This document shows, piece after piece, positions 12,901 through 22,133 of a DNA stretch of 64,000 bases. The DNA comes from Liolophura sinensis (taxonomy: Eukaryota > Mollusca > Polyplacophora > Chitonida > Chitonidae): the NCBI RefSeq assembly GCF_032854445.1, contig NC_088303.1, forward strand, positions 1,991,501 to 2,055,500, read 5' to 3'. The notes beneath the pieces were generated by a model. That model was not told the origin of the DNA, made no database searches, and saw nothing but the letters and a program-made list of their open reading frames with translations. Each line of letters opens with the position of its first letter. Position 1 is the stretch's first letter. Made by a program: the position numbers and the translations under genes.

Positions 12901-15900
12901 TGTCTTGTTACACCTCGCCACTAGGGCTCATGTAATTCACCAACAGGGAACCACAGGCCTGTGTCCCTCATGTGTGTGTTGAGCGTTTGTCTTGTTACAT
13001 CTGGCCACAAGGGCCCAAGTAACTCACCAACAGGGAACCACAGGCCTGTGTCCCTCATGTGTGTTTTGAGGGTTTGTCTTGTTAGCCTGTCCACAAGGGC
13101 CCAAGTAACTCACCAACCGGGAGCCACAGGTCTGTGTCCCTCATGTGTGAGTTGAGGGTTTGTCTTGTTACACCTGGCCACTAGGGCCCAAGTAACTCAC
13201 CAACAGGAACCACTGGCCTATGTCCCTCAGGTGTGTGTTGAGGCTTTGTCTTGTTACACTTCGCCACCAGGGCCCATGTAACTCACCAACAGGGAACCAC
13301 AGGCCTGTGTCTCTTATGTGTGTGTTGAGCATTTGCCTTGTTACACCTGGCCACTAGGGCCCATCTAACTCACCAACAGGGAACCACAGGCCTGCGTTCC
13401 TCGTGTGTGTTGAGGGTTTGTCTTGTTAACCTGGCCACAAGGGCCCAAGTAACTCACCAACCGGGAAGCACAGGCCTGTGTCCCTCATGTGTGTGTTGAG
13501 CGTTTGTCTTGTTACACCTCGCCACTAGGGCCCATGTAACTCACCAACAGGGAACAACAGGCCTATGTCCCTTAGGTGTGTGTTGAGCGTTTGTCTTGTT
13601 ACACCTGGCCACTAGGGCCCATGTAACTCACCAACAGGAACCACAGGCCTTTGTCCCTTAGGTGTGTGTTGAGCGTTTGTCTTGTTACGCCTGGCCACTA
13701 GGGCCCATGTAACTCACCAACAGGAACTCACTAACAGGAACCACAGGCCTGTGTAAATCAGGTGTGTGTTGAGGGTTTGTCTTGTTACACCTGGCCACTA
13801 GGGCCCATGTAACTCACCAACAGGGAACCACAGGCCTGTGTCCCTCAGGTGTGTGTTGAGGGTTTGTCTTGTTAACCTGGCAACTAGGGCCCAATTAACT
13901 CACCAGCAGGGAACCACAGGCCTTTGTCTCTCATGTGTGTGTTGAGCATTTGTCTTGTTACACCTGGCCACTAGGGCCCATGTAACTCACCAACAGGGAA
14001 CCACAGGCCTGTGTCCCTCAGGTGTGTGTTGAGGGTTTGTCTTGTTGCACCTGGCCACCAGGGCACATGTAACTCACCAACAGGAACCAGAGGCCTGTGT
14101 CCCTCAGGTGTGTGTTGAGGGTTTGTCTTGTTACACCTGGCCACTAGGGCTCATGTAACTCACCAACAGGGAACCACAGGCCTGTGTCCCTCAGGTGTGT
14201 GTTGAGCATTTGTCTTGTTACACCTGGCCACTAGGGCTCATGTAACTCACCAACAGGAACTCACTAACAGGAACCACAGGCCTGTGTCCCTCAGGTGTGT
14301 GTTGAGGGTTTGTCTTGTTACACCTCGCCACTAGGGCCCATGTAACTCACCAACAGGGAACCACATGCCTATGTCCCTCATGTGTGTTGAGGGTTTGTCT
14401 TGTTAACCTGGCCACTAAGGCCCAAGTAACTCACCAACAGGGAACCACAGGCCTGTGTCCCTCAGGTGTGTGTTGAGGGTTTGTCTTGTTAACCTGGCAA
14501 CTAGGGCCCAATTAACTCACCAGCAGGGAACCACAGGCCTTTGTCTCTCATGTGTGTGTTGAGCATTTGTCTTGTTACACCTGGCCACTAGGGCCCATGT
14601 AACTCACCAACAGGGAACCACAGGCCTGTGTCCCTCAGGTGTGTGTTGAGGGTTTGTCTTGTTGCACCTGGCCACCAGGGCACATGTAACTCACCAACAG
14701 GAACCAGAGGCCTGTGTCCCTCAGGTGTGTGTTGAGGGTTTGTCTTGTTACACCTGGCCACTAGGGCTCATGTAACTCACCAACAGGGAACCACAGGCCT
14801 GTGTCCCTCAGGTGTGTGTTGAGCATTTGTCTTGTTACACCTGGCCACTAGGGCTCATGTAACTCACCAACAGGAACTCACTAACAGGAACCACAGGCCT
14901 GTGTCCCTCAGGTGTGTGTTGAGGGTTTGTCTTGTTACACCTCGCCACTAGGGCCCATGTGTAACTCACCAACAGGGAACCACATGCCTATGTCCCTCAT
15001 GTGTGTGTTGAGGGTTTGTCTTGTTAACCTGGCCACTAGGGCCCAAGTAACTCACTAACAGGGAACCACAGGCCTGTGTCCCTCAGGTGTGTGTTGAGCG
15101 TTTGTCTTGTTACACCTGGCCACAAGGGCCCATGTAACTCACCAACAGGGAACCACAGGCCTGTGTCCCTCAGGTGTGTGTTGAGGGTTTGTCTTGTTGC
15201 ACCTGGCCACCAGGGCACATGTAACTCACCAACAGGAACCAGAGGCCTGTGTCCCTCAGGTGTGTGTTGAGGGTTTGTCTTGTTACACCTGGCCACTAGG
15301 GCTCATGTAACTCACCAACAGGGAACCACAGGCCTGTGTCCCTCAGGTGTGTGTTGAGCATTTGTCTTGTTACACCTGGCCACTAGGGCTCATGTAACTC
15401 ACCAACAGGAACTCACTAACAGGAACCACATGCCTATGTCCCTCATGTGTGTGTTGAGGGTTTGTCTTGTTAACCTGGCCACTAGGGCCCAAGTAACTCA
15501 CTAACAGGGAACCACAGGCCTGTGTCCCTCAGGTGTGTGTTGAGCGTTTGTCTTGTTACACCTGGCCACAAGGGCCCATGTAACTCACCAACAGGGAACC
15601 ACAGGCCTGTCTCCCTCAGGTGTGTGTTGAGGGTTTGTCTTGTTACACCTCGCCACTAGGGCCCATGTAACTCACCAACCGACAACCACAGGCCTGTGTC
15701 CCTCAGGTGTGTGTTGAGGGTTTGTCTTGTTACACCTGGCTACTAGGGCCCAAGTAACTCACCAACAGGGAACCACAGGCCTGTGTCCCTCAGGTGTGTG
15801 TTGAGGGTTTGTCTTGTTACATCTTGCCACTAGGGCCTATGTAACTCACCAACAGGAACCACAGGCCTTTGTCCCTTAGGTGTGTGTTGAGCGTTTGTCT

Positions 15901-18900
15901 TGTTACGCCTCGCCACTAGGGCCCATGTAACTCACCAACAGGAACTCACTAACAGGAACCACAGGCCTGTGTACCTCAGGTGTGTGTTGAGGGTTTGTCT
16001 TGTTACACCTGGCCACTAGGGCTCATGTAACTCACCAACAGGGAACCACAGGCCTGTGTCCCTCAGGTGTGTGTTGAGGGTTTGTCTTGTTAACCTGGCA
16101 ACTAGGGCCCAATTAACTCACCAGCAGGGAACCACAGGCCTTTGTCTCTCATGTGTGTGTTGAGCATTTGTCTTGTTACACCTGGCCACTAGGGCCCATG
16201 TAACTCACCAACAGGGAACCACAGGCCTGTGTCCCTCAGGTGTGTGTTGAGGGTTTGTCTTGTTGCACCTGGCCACCAGGGCACATGTAACTCACCAACA
16301 GGAACCAGAGGCCTGTGTCCCTCAGGTGTGTGTTGAGGGTTTGTCTTGTTACACCTGGCCACTAGGGCCCATGTAACTCACCAACAGGGAACCACAGGCC
16401 TGTGTCCCTCAGGTGTGTGTTGAGGGTTTGTCTTGTTACACCTGGCCACTAGGGCTCATGTAACTCACCAACAGGAACTCACTAACAGGAACCACAGGCC
16501 TGTGTCCCTCAGGTGTGTGTTGAGGGTTTGTCTTGTTACACCTCGCCACTAGGGCCCATGTAACTCACCAACAGGGAACCACATGCCTATGTCCCTCATG
16601 TGTGTGTTGAGGGTTTGTCTTGTTAACCTGGCCACTAGGGCCCAAGTAACTCACTAACAGGGAACCACAGGCCTGTGTCCCTCAGGTGTGTGTTGAGCGT
16701 TTGTCTTGTTACACCTGGCCACAAGGGCCCATGTAACTCACCAACAGGGAACCACAGGCCTGTCTCCCTCAGGTGTGTGTTGAGGGTTTGTCTTGTTACA
16801 CCTCGCCACTAGGGCCCATGTAACTCACCAACCGACAACCACAGGCCTGTGTCCCTCAGGTGTGTGTTGAGGGTTTGTCTTGTTACACCTGGCTACTAGG
16901 GCCCAAGTAACTCACCAACAGGGAACCACAGGCCTGTGTCCCTCAGGTGTGTGTTGAGGGTTTGTCTTGTTACATCTTGCCACTAGGGCCTATGTAACTC
17001 ACCAACAGGGAACCACAGGCCTGCGTTCATCAGGTGTGTGTTGAGGGTTTCTCATGTTACACCTGGCAACTAGGGCCCAAGTAACTCACCAACAGGGAAC
17101 CACAGGCCTGTGTCCCTCAGGTGTGTGTTGAGGGTTTGTCTTGTTACACCTCGCCACTAGGGCCCATGTAACTCACCAACAGGGAACCACAGGCCTGTGT
17201 CCCTCATGTGTGTGCTGAGGGTTTGTCTTGTTACATCTGGCCACTAGGGCCCATGTAACTCACCAACAGGGAACCAGAGGCCTGTGTCCCTCATGTGTGT
17301 GTTGAGGGTTTGTCTTGTTACACCTGGCCACTAGGGCCTATGTAACTCACCAACAGGGAACCAGAGGCCTGTGTCCCTTAGTTGTGTGTTGAGGGTTTGT
17401 CTTGTTAACCTGGCCACAAGGGCCCAAGTAACTCATCAACAGGGAGCCACAGGCCTGTGTCCCTCAGGTGTGTGTTGAGCGTTTGTCTTGTTACACCTCG
17501 CCACTAGGGCCCATGTAACTCACCAACAGGGAGCCACAGGCCTGTGTCCCTCAGGTGTGTGTTGAGCATTTGTCTTGTTACACCTGGCCACTAGGGCTCA
17601 TGTAACTCACCAACAGGGAACCACAGGCCTGTGTCCCTCAGGTGTGTGTTGAGCATTTGTCTTGTTACACCTCGCCACTAGGGCCCAAGTAACTCACCAA
17701 CAGGGAACCACAGGCCTGTGTCCCTCAGGTGTGTGTTGAGGGTTTGTCTTGTTACATCTGGCCACTAGGGCCCATGTAACTCACCAACAGGGAACCACAG
17801 GCCTGTGTCCCTCATGTGTGTGTTGAGGGTTTGTCTTGTTAACCTGGCCACAAGGGTCCAAGTAACTCACCAACAGGGAACCACAGGCCTATGTCCCTTA
17901 GGTGTGTGTTGAGCGTTTGTCTTGTTACACTTCGCCACCAGGGCCCATGTAACTCACCAACAGGGAACCAGAGGCCTGTGTCCCTCAGGTGTGTGTTGAG
18001 CGTTTGTCTTGTTACACCTGGTTCCACACAACAATCAAAATCTTCACTGTGCACAGACAGAATCTGATTCATACAGCTCAGATCTAGACAAAGACCTCCC
18101 TGTAAGTAGAAACAAAAATCAGAATTATACTTGTACTTCACCCAGAATACATGTTTATGTGTTTCAACAGCAACCAGTATTCACCACCTTGCAAACTGTA
18201 CTTCAGAAAAAAAACATCAACAAGTTAACTATTACATTTACTTTTTGAACATTTTTTCTTTTTTTGTTCTTGAACCCCACAATACCAAGCAGTATTTGTT
18301 TCGAACCAATGAAAATGGATTGGTGAACAGGCGCATTGCCTATATGAACACCTCCTGTTCATATATCACATATATTGACATCAGACATGGTGTAATAGAT
18401 GTAATAAGCTGTTTAGTCTTGTAGTCGTAATACTTGATATTCAAGCATATGAAGACAAATATATATTTATTTTACTTATTTAATTGGTGTTTTTCGCTGT
18501 GCTCAAGAATAATTTGCTTATATGATGGCGACCACCATTATGGTGGGAGGAAGACAGGCAGAGCCCGGAGGAGACCCACAACCATCCATAGGTTGGCAGA
18601 AGACCTTCCCATGTATGGCTGGAGTGGAAGCCAACATGGGCTGGACTTGAAAATAAATATATACATCTGTGTGGCAGTGTAAAGTTAAACCAGCTCATGC
18701 TGCAATGCCTTTCTACATAAGTTGGTTAAGTCGGGCTGATGTTATTTGGAGACAGAACCAAAATCGTTCAACAACATGACAGACACCAAAATGAATACTT
18801 GTATTGTGTCACATGACTTTATCCTAGTTGTTACCAACTAGTTGTGTAACTAAGTGTATACACATACATTAGCAAATACAGGTACATGTACATACACATG

Positions 18901-21900
18901 CACTGGCAAATACAGGTACATGTACATATACATGCACTAGCAAATACAGGTGTATATACATGCACTAGCAAATACAGGTATATATACATGCACTAGCAAA
19001 TACAGGTGTATATACATGCACTAGCAAATACAGGTGTATATACATGCACTAGCAAATACAGGTATATATACATGCACTAGCAAATACAGGTACATGTACA
19101 TATACATGCACTAGCAAATACAGGTACATGTACATATACATGCACTAGCCAATACAGGTGTATATACATGCACTAGCAAATACAGGTATATATACATGCA
19201 CTAGCAAATACAGGTGTATATACATGCACTAGCAAATACAGGTGTATATACATGCACTAGCAAATACAGGTATATATACATGCACTAGCAAATACAGGTA
19301 CATGTACATATACATGCACTAGCAAATACAGGTACATGTACATATACATGCACTAGCCAATACAGGTGTATATACATGCACTAGCAAATACAGGTATATA
19401 TACATGCACTAGCAAATACAGGTGTATATACATGTACTAGCAAATACAGGTGTATATACATGCACTAACAAATACAGGTACATGTACATATACATGCACT
19501 AGCAAATACAGGTGTATATACATGCACTAGCAAATACAGGTGTATATGCATGCACTGGCAAATACAGGTATATGTACATATACATGCACTAGCAAATACA
19601 GGTATATATACATGCACTAGCAAATACAGGTGTATATACATGCACTAGCAAATACAGGTGTATATACATGCACTAGCAAATACAGGTGTATATACATGCA
19701 CTAGCAAATACAGGTGTATATACATGCACTAGCAAATACAGGTGTATATACATGCACTAGCAAATACAGGTGTATATACATATACTTGCAAATACAGGTG
19801 TATATACATGTACTAGCAAATACAGGTGTATATACATGCACTAGCAAATACAGGTATATATACATGCACTAGCAAATACAGGTGTATATACATGCACTAG
19901 CAAATACAGGTGTATATAGATGCACTAGCAAATACAGTTATATATACATGCACTAGCAAATACAGGTATATATACATGCACTAGCAAATACAGGTATATA
20001 TACATGCACTAGCAAATACAGGTATATATACATGCACTACCAAATACAGGTATATATACATGCACTAGCAAATACAGGTCTATACACATACACTAGCAAA
20101 TACAGGTACATGTACATATACATGCACTAGCAAATACAGGTGTATATACATGCACTAGCAAATACAGGTGTATATACATGTACTAGCAAATACAGGTGTA
20201 TATACATGCACTAGCAAATACAGGTATATATACATGCACTAGCAAATATGGGTAAATATACATGTACTAGCAAATACAGGTGTATATACATGCCCTAGCA
20301 AATACAGGTGTATACACACGCACTAGCAAATACAGGTATATATACATGCACTAGCAAATACAGGTGTATACACACGCACTAGCAAATACAGGTATATATA
20401 CATGCACTAGCAAATACAGGTATATATACATGCACTAGCAAATACAGTTATATATACATGCACTAGCAAATACAGGTCTATACACATACACTAGCAAATA
20501 CAGGTACATGTACATATACATGCACTAGCAAATACAGGTATATATACATGCACTAGCAAATACAGGTGTATATACATGTACTAGCAAATACAGGTGTATA
20601 TACATGCACTAGCAAATACAGGTATATATACATGCACTAGCAAATATGGGTAAATATACATGTACTAGCAAATACAGGTGTATATACATGCACTAGCAAA
20701 TACAGGTGTATACACACGCACTAGCAAATACAGGTGTATATACATACACTAGCAAATACAAGTATACATACATGCACTAGCAAATACAGGTAAATATATA
20801 TGCACTAGTAAATACAGGTATATATACATGCACTAGCAAATACAGGTATATATACATGTACTAGCAAATACAGGTATATATACATGCACTAGCAAATACA
20901 GGTATATATACATGCACTAGCAAATACAGGCATATATATATGCACTAGCAAATACAGGTATATATACATGCACTACCAAATACAGGTATATATACATGCA
21001 CTAACAAATACAGGTATATATACATGCACTAACAAATACAGGTATATATACATGCACTAACAAACACAGGTATATATACATGTACCAGCAACTAGTAGCA
21101 GTAGTACTACCCAGAAATTACAAAGTATTGCATACAAAGGAGCCTCCTGGACATCTAATGCATTCCACATGCCAGTTACAGATGGCAAAGAAGAGTGCAC
21201 GGTGTTAAGCCATAATCACTCATGCCACCAGAACATGCCACCCGAAAAAAATAACACATCAGAAAGTTCGCTTATTATGTCTTAATATTTAGAAGATCTA
21301 GACATCTTGGGTTAGAAGAGAACATTGGGCCCGCGCACCTGTACAGGTATGACTCCTCCCTCTAGGCCAGTCCCCATCCCATATGGCACAACAGGTAGTT
21401 TCTCCACATAACACAGTCTCATCACCTCGCACACCTGAGCCCTATCCCCTGGGTACACAACCACATCAGGTAACTTACCCCTGAAAGAAGACACGAATTA
21501 TAACATAGGTGTGTAGCTCTTACCATGCTAGTCCGGCCAGCAAACTATATAACCTTGCTTTGGCATGAATCTATGTATTCCACTTACTAGGTAAAAAATT
21601 AGCTTCCATGTTATATATGATAAGTTACAAAATACTTAAAGGGATACAGAGTCAATGCTGATTCGCTGACATGGGAGATAGGGTTTCCTGGGTTAAATCC
21701 TGCAGCAATAGTCATGCTTGAATAAAAGTACAATACCTAAAAATCAGCTTACGTAAGGCATAGCCTAGACTTGCCTGTCTATCACACCAACCAATCAAAA
21801 TCGATTCTGTATCCGTTTAACGTGGAAGTGTAGTAGCTAACCAAACCTATCTTACTGACATGTAAACAGACCTGTAAGCTACAATATACATGAAGGTGAA

Positions 21901-22133
21901 AGTAGAAATGTGGTTACTGATGAAATCCTTCATTTTTGAGAGGATGCGATAATAAGCTACTGTCGCACAAGAAAATGAAAGTGAAAGTAGAAGAGTAGAT
22001 ACTGATGAAATCCTTCATCTGTGCTGTGCTGCTCTCTGACAGCCTGAGTGACTGATACATTTTCCTTCCCCAGCAGATCTCTCAGTGTCCTCACTGTCTG
22101 TTCACTGAGACATCTCACAGACTGTGGCTTGTT
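870..22133 (-). CDS. LDHD: LDHD, probable mitochondrial D-lactate dehydrogenase (partial, 7 exons visible)
   Basis: Flavoprotein that oxidises D-lactate to pyruvate, in the family using FAD and passing electrons to cytochrome c in mitochondria. Coding exons, in transcript order: 22133-22003, 21480-21339, 18099-17958, 5679-5520, 4694-4589, 1441-1348, 973-870. All junctions are GT/AG and all codon phases join correctly, giving about 293 codons. Seen motifs are the FAD-binding PCMH-type signatures [38 protein letters not shown] and [12 protein letters not shown], then [16 protein letters not shown] and [11 protein letters not shown] of the C-terminal domain. The 5' exon with the mitochondrial presequence was not found. 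The C-terminal exons lie left of the window. Introns hold a Gypsy element and several arrays, so the gene spans over 21 kb for a protein usually about 500 residues long. Orthology is judged from remembered family sequence. Confidence 0.93.
1348..1441 (-). CDS. LDHD: LDHD exon
   Basis: 94 bp with acceptor TTACCAG and donor GTGAGA. It encodes [20 protein letters not shown]... and ends LPIARM plus one base, which joins the 870-973 exon in phase to read IARMEFMDE. Conserved with the FPSVQAAVD segment of vertebrate LDHD. Confidence 0.92.
1840..1975 (+). mobile_element. SINE 3' part (degenerate)
   Basis: Shares the core and tail seen in other copies in this window: a GGTGGTTTATTCCAGG-type block, then GTTGTATAAGTGAAAGATTC, TTGAGCTTGGCATA and AAGACCAATCAAA. 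No tRNA-like head is recognisable. Its tail runs straight into the 34-bp array. Confidence 0.6.
1955..2365. repeat. 34-bp tandem array grown from a SINE tail
   Basis: About 12 copies of a 34-bp unit, AAGACCAATCAAACATGGCC plus ATTTTGGCGCACTG. The first 13 bases of the unit are the 3' tail motif of the adjacent SINE, so the array appears to be seeded by that tail. Confidence 0.92.
2585..4415. repeat. 44-bp tandem array, about 41 copies
   Basis: Unit TGATAGACCTACGTGTACAG + TCAATGCATATATCTGTCAT + ACAT. Shortened variants lacking the ATATATCTGTCATACAT part occur singly near the start and recur about every 300-400 bp from 3,420 on, which indicates block duplication. Non-coding, inside the LDHD intron. 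Confidence 0.93.
4589..4694 (-). CDS. LDHD: LDHD exon (FAD-binding domain end)
   Basis: 106 bp, acceptor ATCTAG and donor GTGAGTGG. It encodes [18 protein letters not shown] then [17 protein letters not shown], the hallmark YNL-x3[12 protein letters not shown] stretch that contacts FAD in the family. The first base completes a codon from the 5520-5679 exon. Confidence 0.94.
5520..5679 (-). CDS. LDHD: LDHD exon (FAD-binding PCMH core)
   Basis: 160 bp, acceptor TTTTCAG and donor GTAAAC. It encodes [18 protein letters not shown], then [20 protein letters not shown] and [15 protein letters not shown], near-identical in order to vertebrate LDHD. The split GAC codon at its start joins exactly to the exon at 17958-18099. 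Confidence 0.95.
5680..7419. other. LDHD intron, mostly unique AT-rich sequence
   Basis: No gene recognised. The one structured item is a two-copy tandem duplication of about 52 bp at roughly 6563-6665 (GACAGAAAGACAACATTGTT plus GTGAAGTTGGTGTCCCAG). Small open frames here have no family signature. Confidence 0.6.
6563..6665. repeat. 52-bp two-copy tandem duplication
   Basis: Two near-identical copies of a unit containing AGACAACATTGTTGTGAAGT followed by TGGTGTCCCAGGACAGAAGA. Non-coding, in the LDHD intron. Confidence 0.8.
7420..7625 (+). repeat. 5' LTR of the Gypsy element
   Basis: 206 bp beginning TGTAATATATCACG and ending ATCAATATACAAAAC. It contains AATAAA at 7498-7503, a candidate polyadenylation signal. 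Identical to 12105-12310. Confidence 0.95.
7626..7642 (+). other. Primer-binding site of the Gypsy element
   Basis: TGGCGACGAGACGAAAC follows the 5' LTR with no gap. A TGG start is expected for pairing with a tRNA 3' CCA end. The tRNA was not identified. Confidence 0.65.
7663..11853 (+). CDS. Gag-Pol polyprotein of Gypsy retrotransposon
   Basis: A single uninterrupted frame of 1,396 residues. In order: a Gag region (about 1-200); two CCHC zinc knuckles of form C-x2-C-x4-H-x4-C (about 213-226 and 233-246); an aspartic protease with LDTGAS (about 338-343); reverse transcriptase with YMDD at about 638-641; RNase H with the [12 protein letters not shown] motif from D787; an integrase zinc finger (H1005, H1008, C1038, C1041); and the integrase core with D1069, D1122 and E1158, which gives the D-x52-D-x35-E spacing typical of the family. 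A basic C-terminal domain follows. All catalytic residues I can check are present, so the element may be autonomous. Start chosen as the first ATG, 37 bases after the LTR. No frameshift separates Gag from Pol. Confidence 0.96.
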   Translation: MAVFGNLGVFDESVELFEDYTDRCDAFMAANAIENERKANLFLSLIGPEAYKLLKNLCSPDAPRTKTYQELKDLLKEHYAPTPNVMAERFRFDRVSKQGDKESVADFIVRLKKLASTCDYGNFLGDALRDKLVSGLNQKMSRTQTHLLSVRNLTFDEARRKCLADELANAANRESMNDGTAEMNRLFPGRRGGRRGRERGRDQAHRSTSGDGCKCCGGRNHSTGECRLRDAECYGCRQRGHIKAMCPKSDNTNSNSGGNTGSRGTRGGRGHSQSKFKSRNSAKYVDISNDAEESRDSNSEFDHDEFGLYGNYNVNQTQSMKPIKVDITVGHSNIQMELDTGASRSTVSETLYKSCLTMFPLRNVNITLRSYTNAPVPILGEIRVPVKYEENPLVELDLIVVKGQKPCLLGRDWLKHIKLDWQSIFTVNEVGLTKKLPKHVPQSDDFSDCFNELLRQNSVLFTYEGNGIKGFKASLALKDNVKPVYQKARPVPYSLLGDVEKEYDRLIESEILYPVDSCEWASPTVHVVKPNKSIRVCGDYKAVNELIKDDGYKLPNTQDLFAKISQYGSQPKVFSKLDLTSAFNQLYLDDESAKLLVLNTHKGLLATKRLCFGVKTAPSIFQATMDKILSNIDHVLCYMDDIFVATETEKEHFVVLEKVFSRLRKHNVKLNGEKCEFFKESVTFLGHKLCAEGIKPLQSKTDAIRNAPRPQNVSELKSFLGMLNYYGKFVPNLSSKLHALYSLLNKSVMWKWTKECETSFQYAKTVLTGDSVLMHYNPKMRLVLSVDASPYGLGAVLSHKLNDGSERPVAYASRTLSCAEKNYAQIEKEALAIVYGIKKFHLYLFGKKFTLVTDHQPLTRIFGSKSGIPALAAARMQRWALLLSGYSYDIVYRSSENNANADMLSRLPVDDSHTADPDEMYICSTVLSDLPVTAKQIADFSCKDATLCKVLDFTSSGWPNYCTDMTLQPYWSKRDELSIDDGCILWGRRVVVPTKLQEMLLNELHDGHPGMCRMKALARSFVWWPGLDQDIEDLVRTCPSCVESQKVPKSVPLLLWPWATEPWQRIHVDFAEIDGQQFFIVVDSYSKWLECFPMSSTTASATITVLRSLFARYGLPQQIVSDNGPQFIADLFSDFLKCNDIDHTLCPPYHPASNGLAEKNVQSFKRMFKKCEKSESIQSRIAHVLSCYRNTPHTTTGITPAELFLKRTPRTRLSLLKPNLQRKVERKQTASKFHHDGLNPTVRKFDLYQHVRVRNIRGGKVKWIPGTIVAIKGPHTYIVRVPGNNKRYVHADHLICDDSVNVKSDQNPNDVLLGKDTCVAPNNPSIVRNPHVNDPSVQTNVPSPIKEAVALPESTKCTPKVFDQDCKPDDTVSCDSPVFIPRRSGRVSRPPRRLDL
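12092..12104 (+). other. Polypurine tract of the Gypsy element
   Basis: AAAAAGGGAGGAG, 13 purines directly before the 3' LTR. This is the expected site for plus-strand priming. Confidence 0.85.
12105..12310 (+). repeat. 3' LTR of the Gypsy element
   Basis: 206 bp, identical by eye to 7420-7625, including the AATAAA signal at 12183-12188. Confidence 0.95.
12475..17957 (-). repeat. 87-bp tandem array built from an LDHD exon-intron junction
   Basis: About 63 copies of an 86-87-bp unit. Read on the minus strand (LDHD sense), each unit starts with the 3' part of the adjacent LDHD exon, encoding [19 protein letters not shown], followed by the donor GTTG|GTGAGTTA and about 25 bases of intron. The last unit (17958 up to about 18016) is the real exon end. 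Variants include GTTAACC for GTGTAACC units, a short internal AACTCACTAACAGG duplication, and AGCATTTG versus AGGGTTTG. Blocks of about seven units are themselves duplicated. Most units keep the donor motif. 87 is divisible by 3, so some runs stay open, but the 86-bp GTTAACC variants bring an in-frame stop. Confidence 0.95.
17958..18099 (-). CDS. LDHD: LDHD exon, parent of the 87-bp array
   Basis: 142 bp with acceptor CTTACAG and donor G|GTGAGT. It encodes [20 protein letters not shown] then [18 protein letters not shown] and RDTGLWFPV, aligning with the VQGGVCVNL to GLWFPVDPGADAS stretch of vertebrate LDHD. Phase joins the upstream GGVIPVQ exon and the downstream DPGADA exon exactly when the first donor, next to the array, is used. 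About 59 bases of its 3' end recur in every array unit. Confidence 0.95.
18462..18655 (-). mobile_element. SINE copy (minus strand)
   Basis: From the plus side: a TATTTATTTT tail, GGTGTTTTTCGCTGTGCTCA, TTATGGTGGGAGGAAGACAG, AGAGCCCGGAGGAGACCCAC and GGAAGCCAACATGGGCTGGA. Same family as the copies at 24,643, 38,056 and 32,505. The tRNA-like head is missing or truncated. It lies within the LDHD intron. Confidence 0.75.
18862..21095. repeat. 28-bp tandem array, about 80 copies
   Basis: Unit CATGCACTAGCAAATACAGG plus TGTATATA, with longer variants carrying GTACATGTACATATA. Non-coding, in the LDHD intron upstream of the 87-bp array. The palindromic GTACATGTAC and TATATA stretches make it flexible and likely hairpin-prone. 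Confidence 0.94.
21339..21480 (-). CDS. LDHD: LDHD exon (start of FAD-binding domain)
   Basis: 142 bp with donor GTGCGC. It encodes [20 protein letters not shown] then [20 protein letters not shown] and GGVIPVQ. The GTGLEGG loop is the FAD pyrophosphate-binding signature of the family. Its first base completes a CAG codon begun in the 22003-22133 exon. Confidence 0.94.
22003..22133 (-). CDS. LDHD: LDHD exon (N-terminal, most 5' exon found)
   Basis: 131 bp, acceptor ATTTCAG and donor GTATCT. It encodes [20 protein letters not shown], then [20 protein letters not shown] and GFH. VREQHxxDE is conserved at this place in LDHD. It starts in phase 0, so a first exon with the mitochondrial targeting sequence must lie further right; I could not identify it. 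Confidence 0.9.

Noticed and set aside
151-21095. Regular repeats that could be mistaken for CRISPR arrays
   Set aside because: Units are contiguous with no unique spacers, there are no cas genes, and the genome is eukaryotic.
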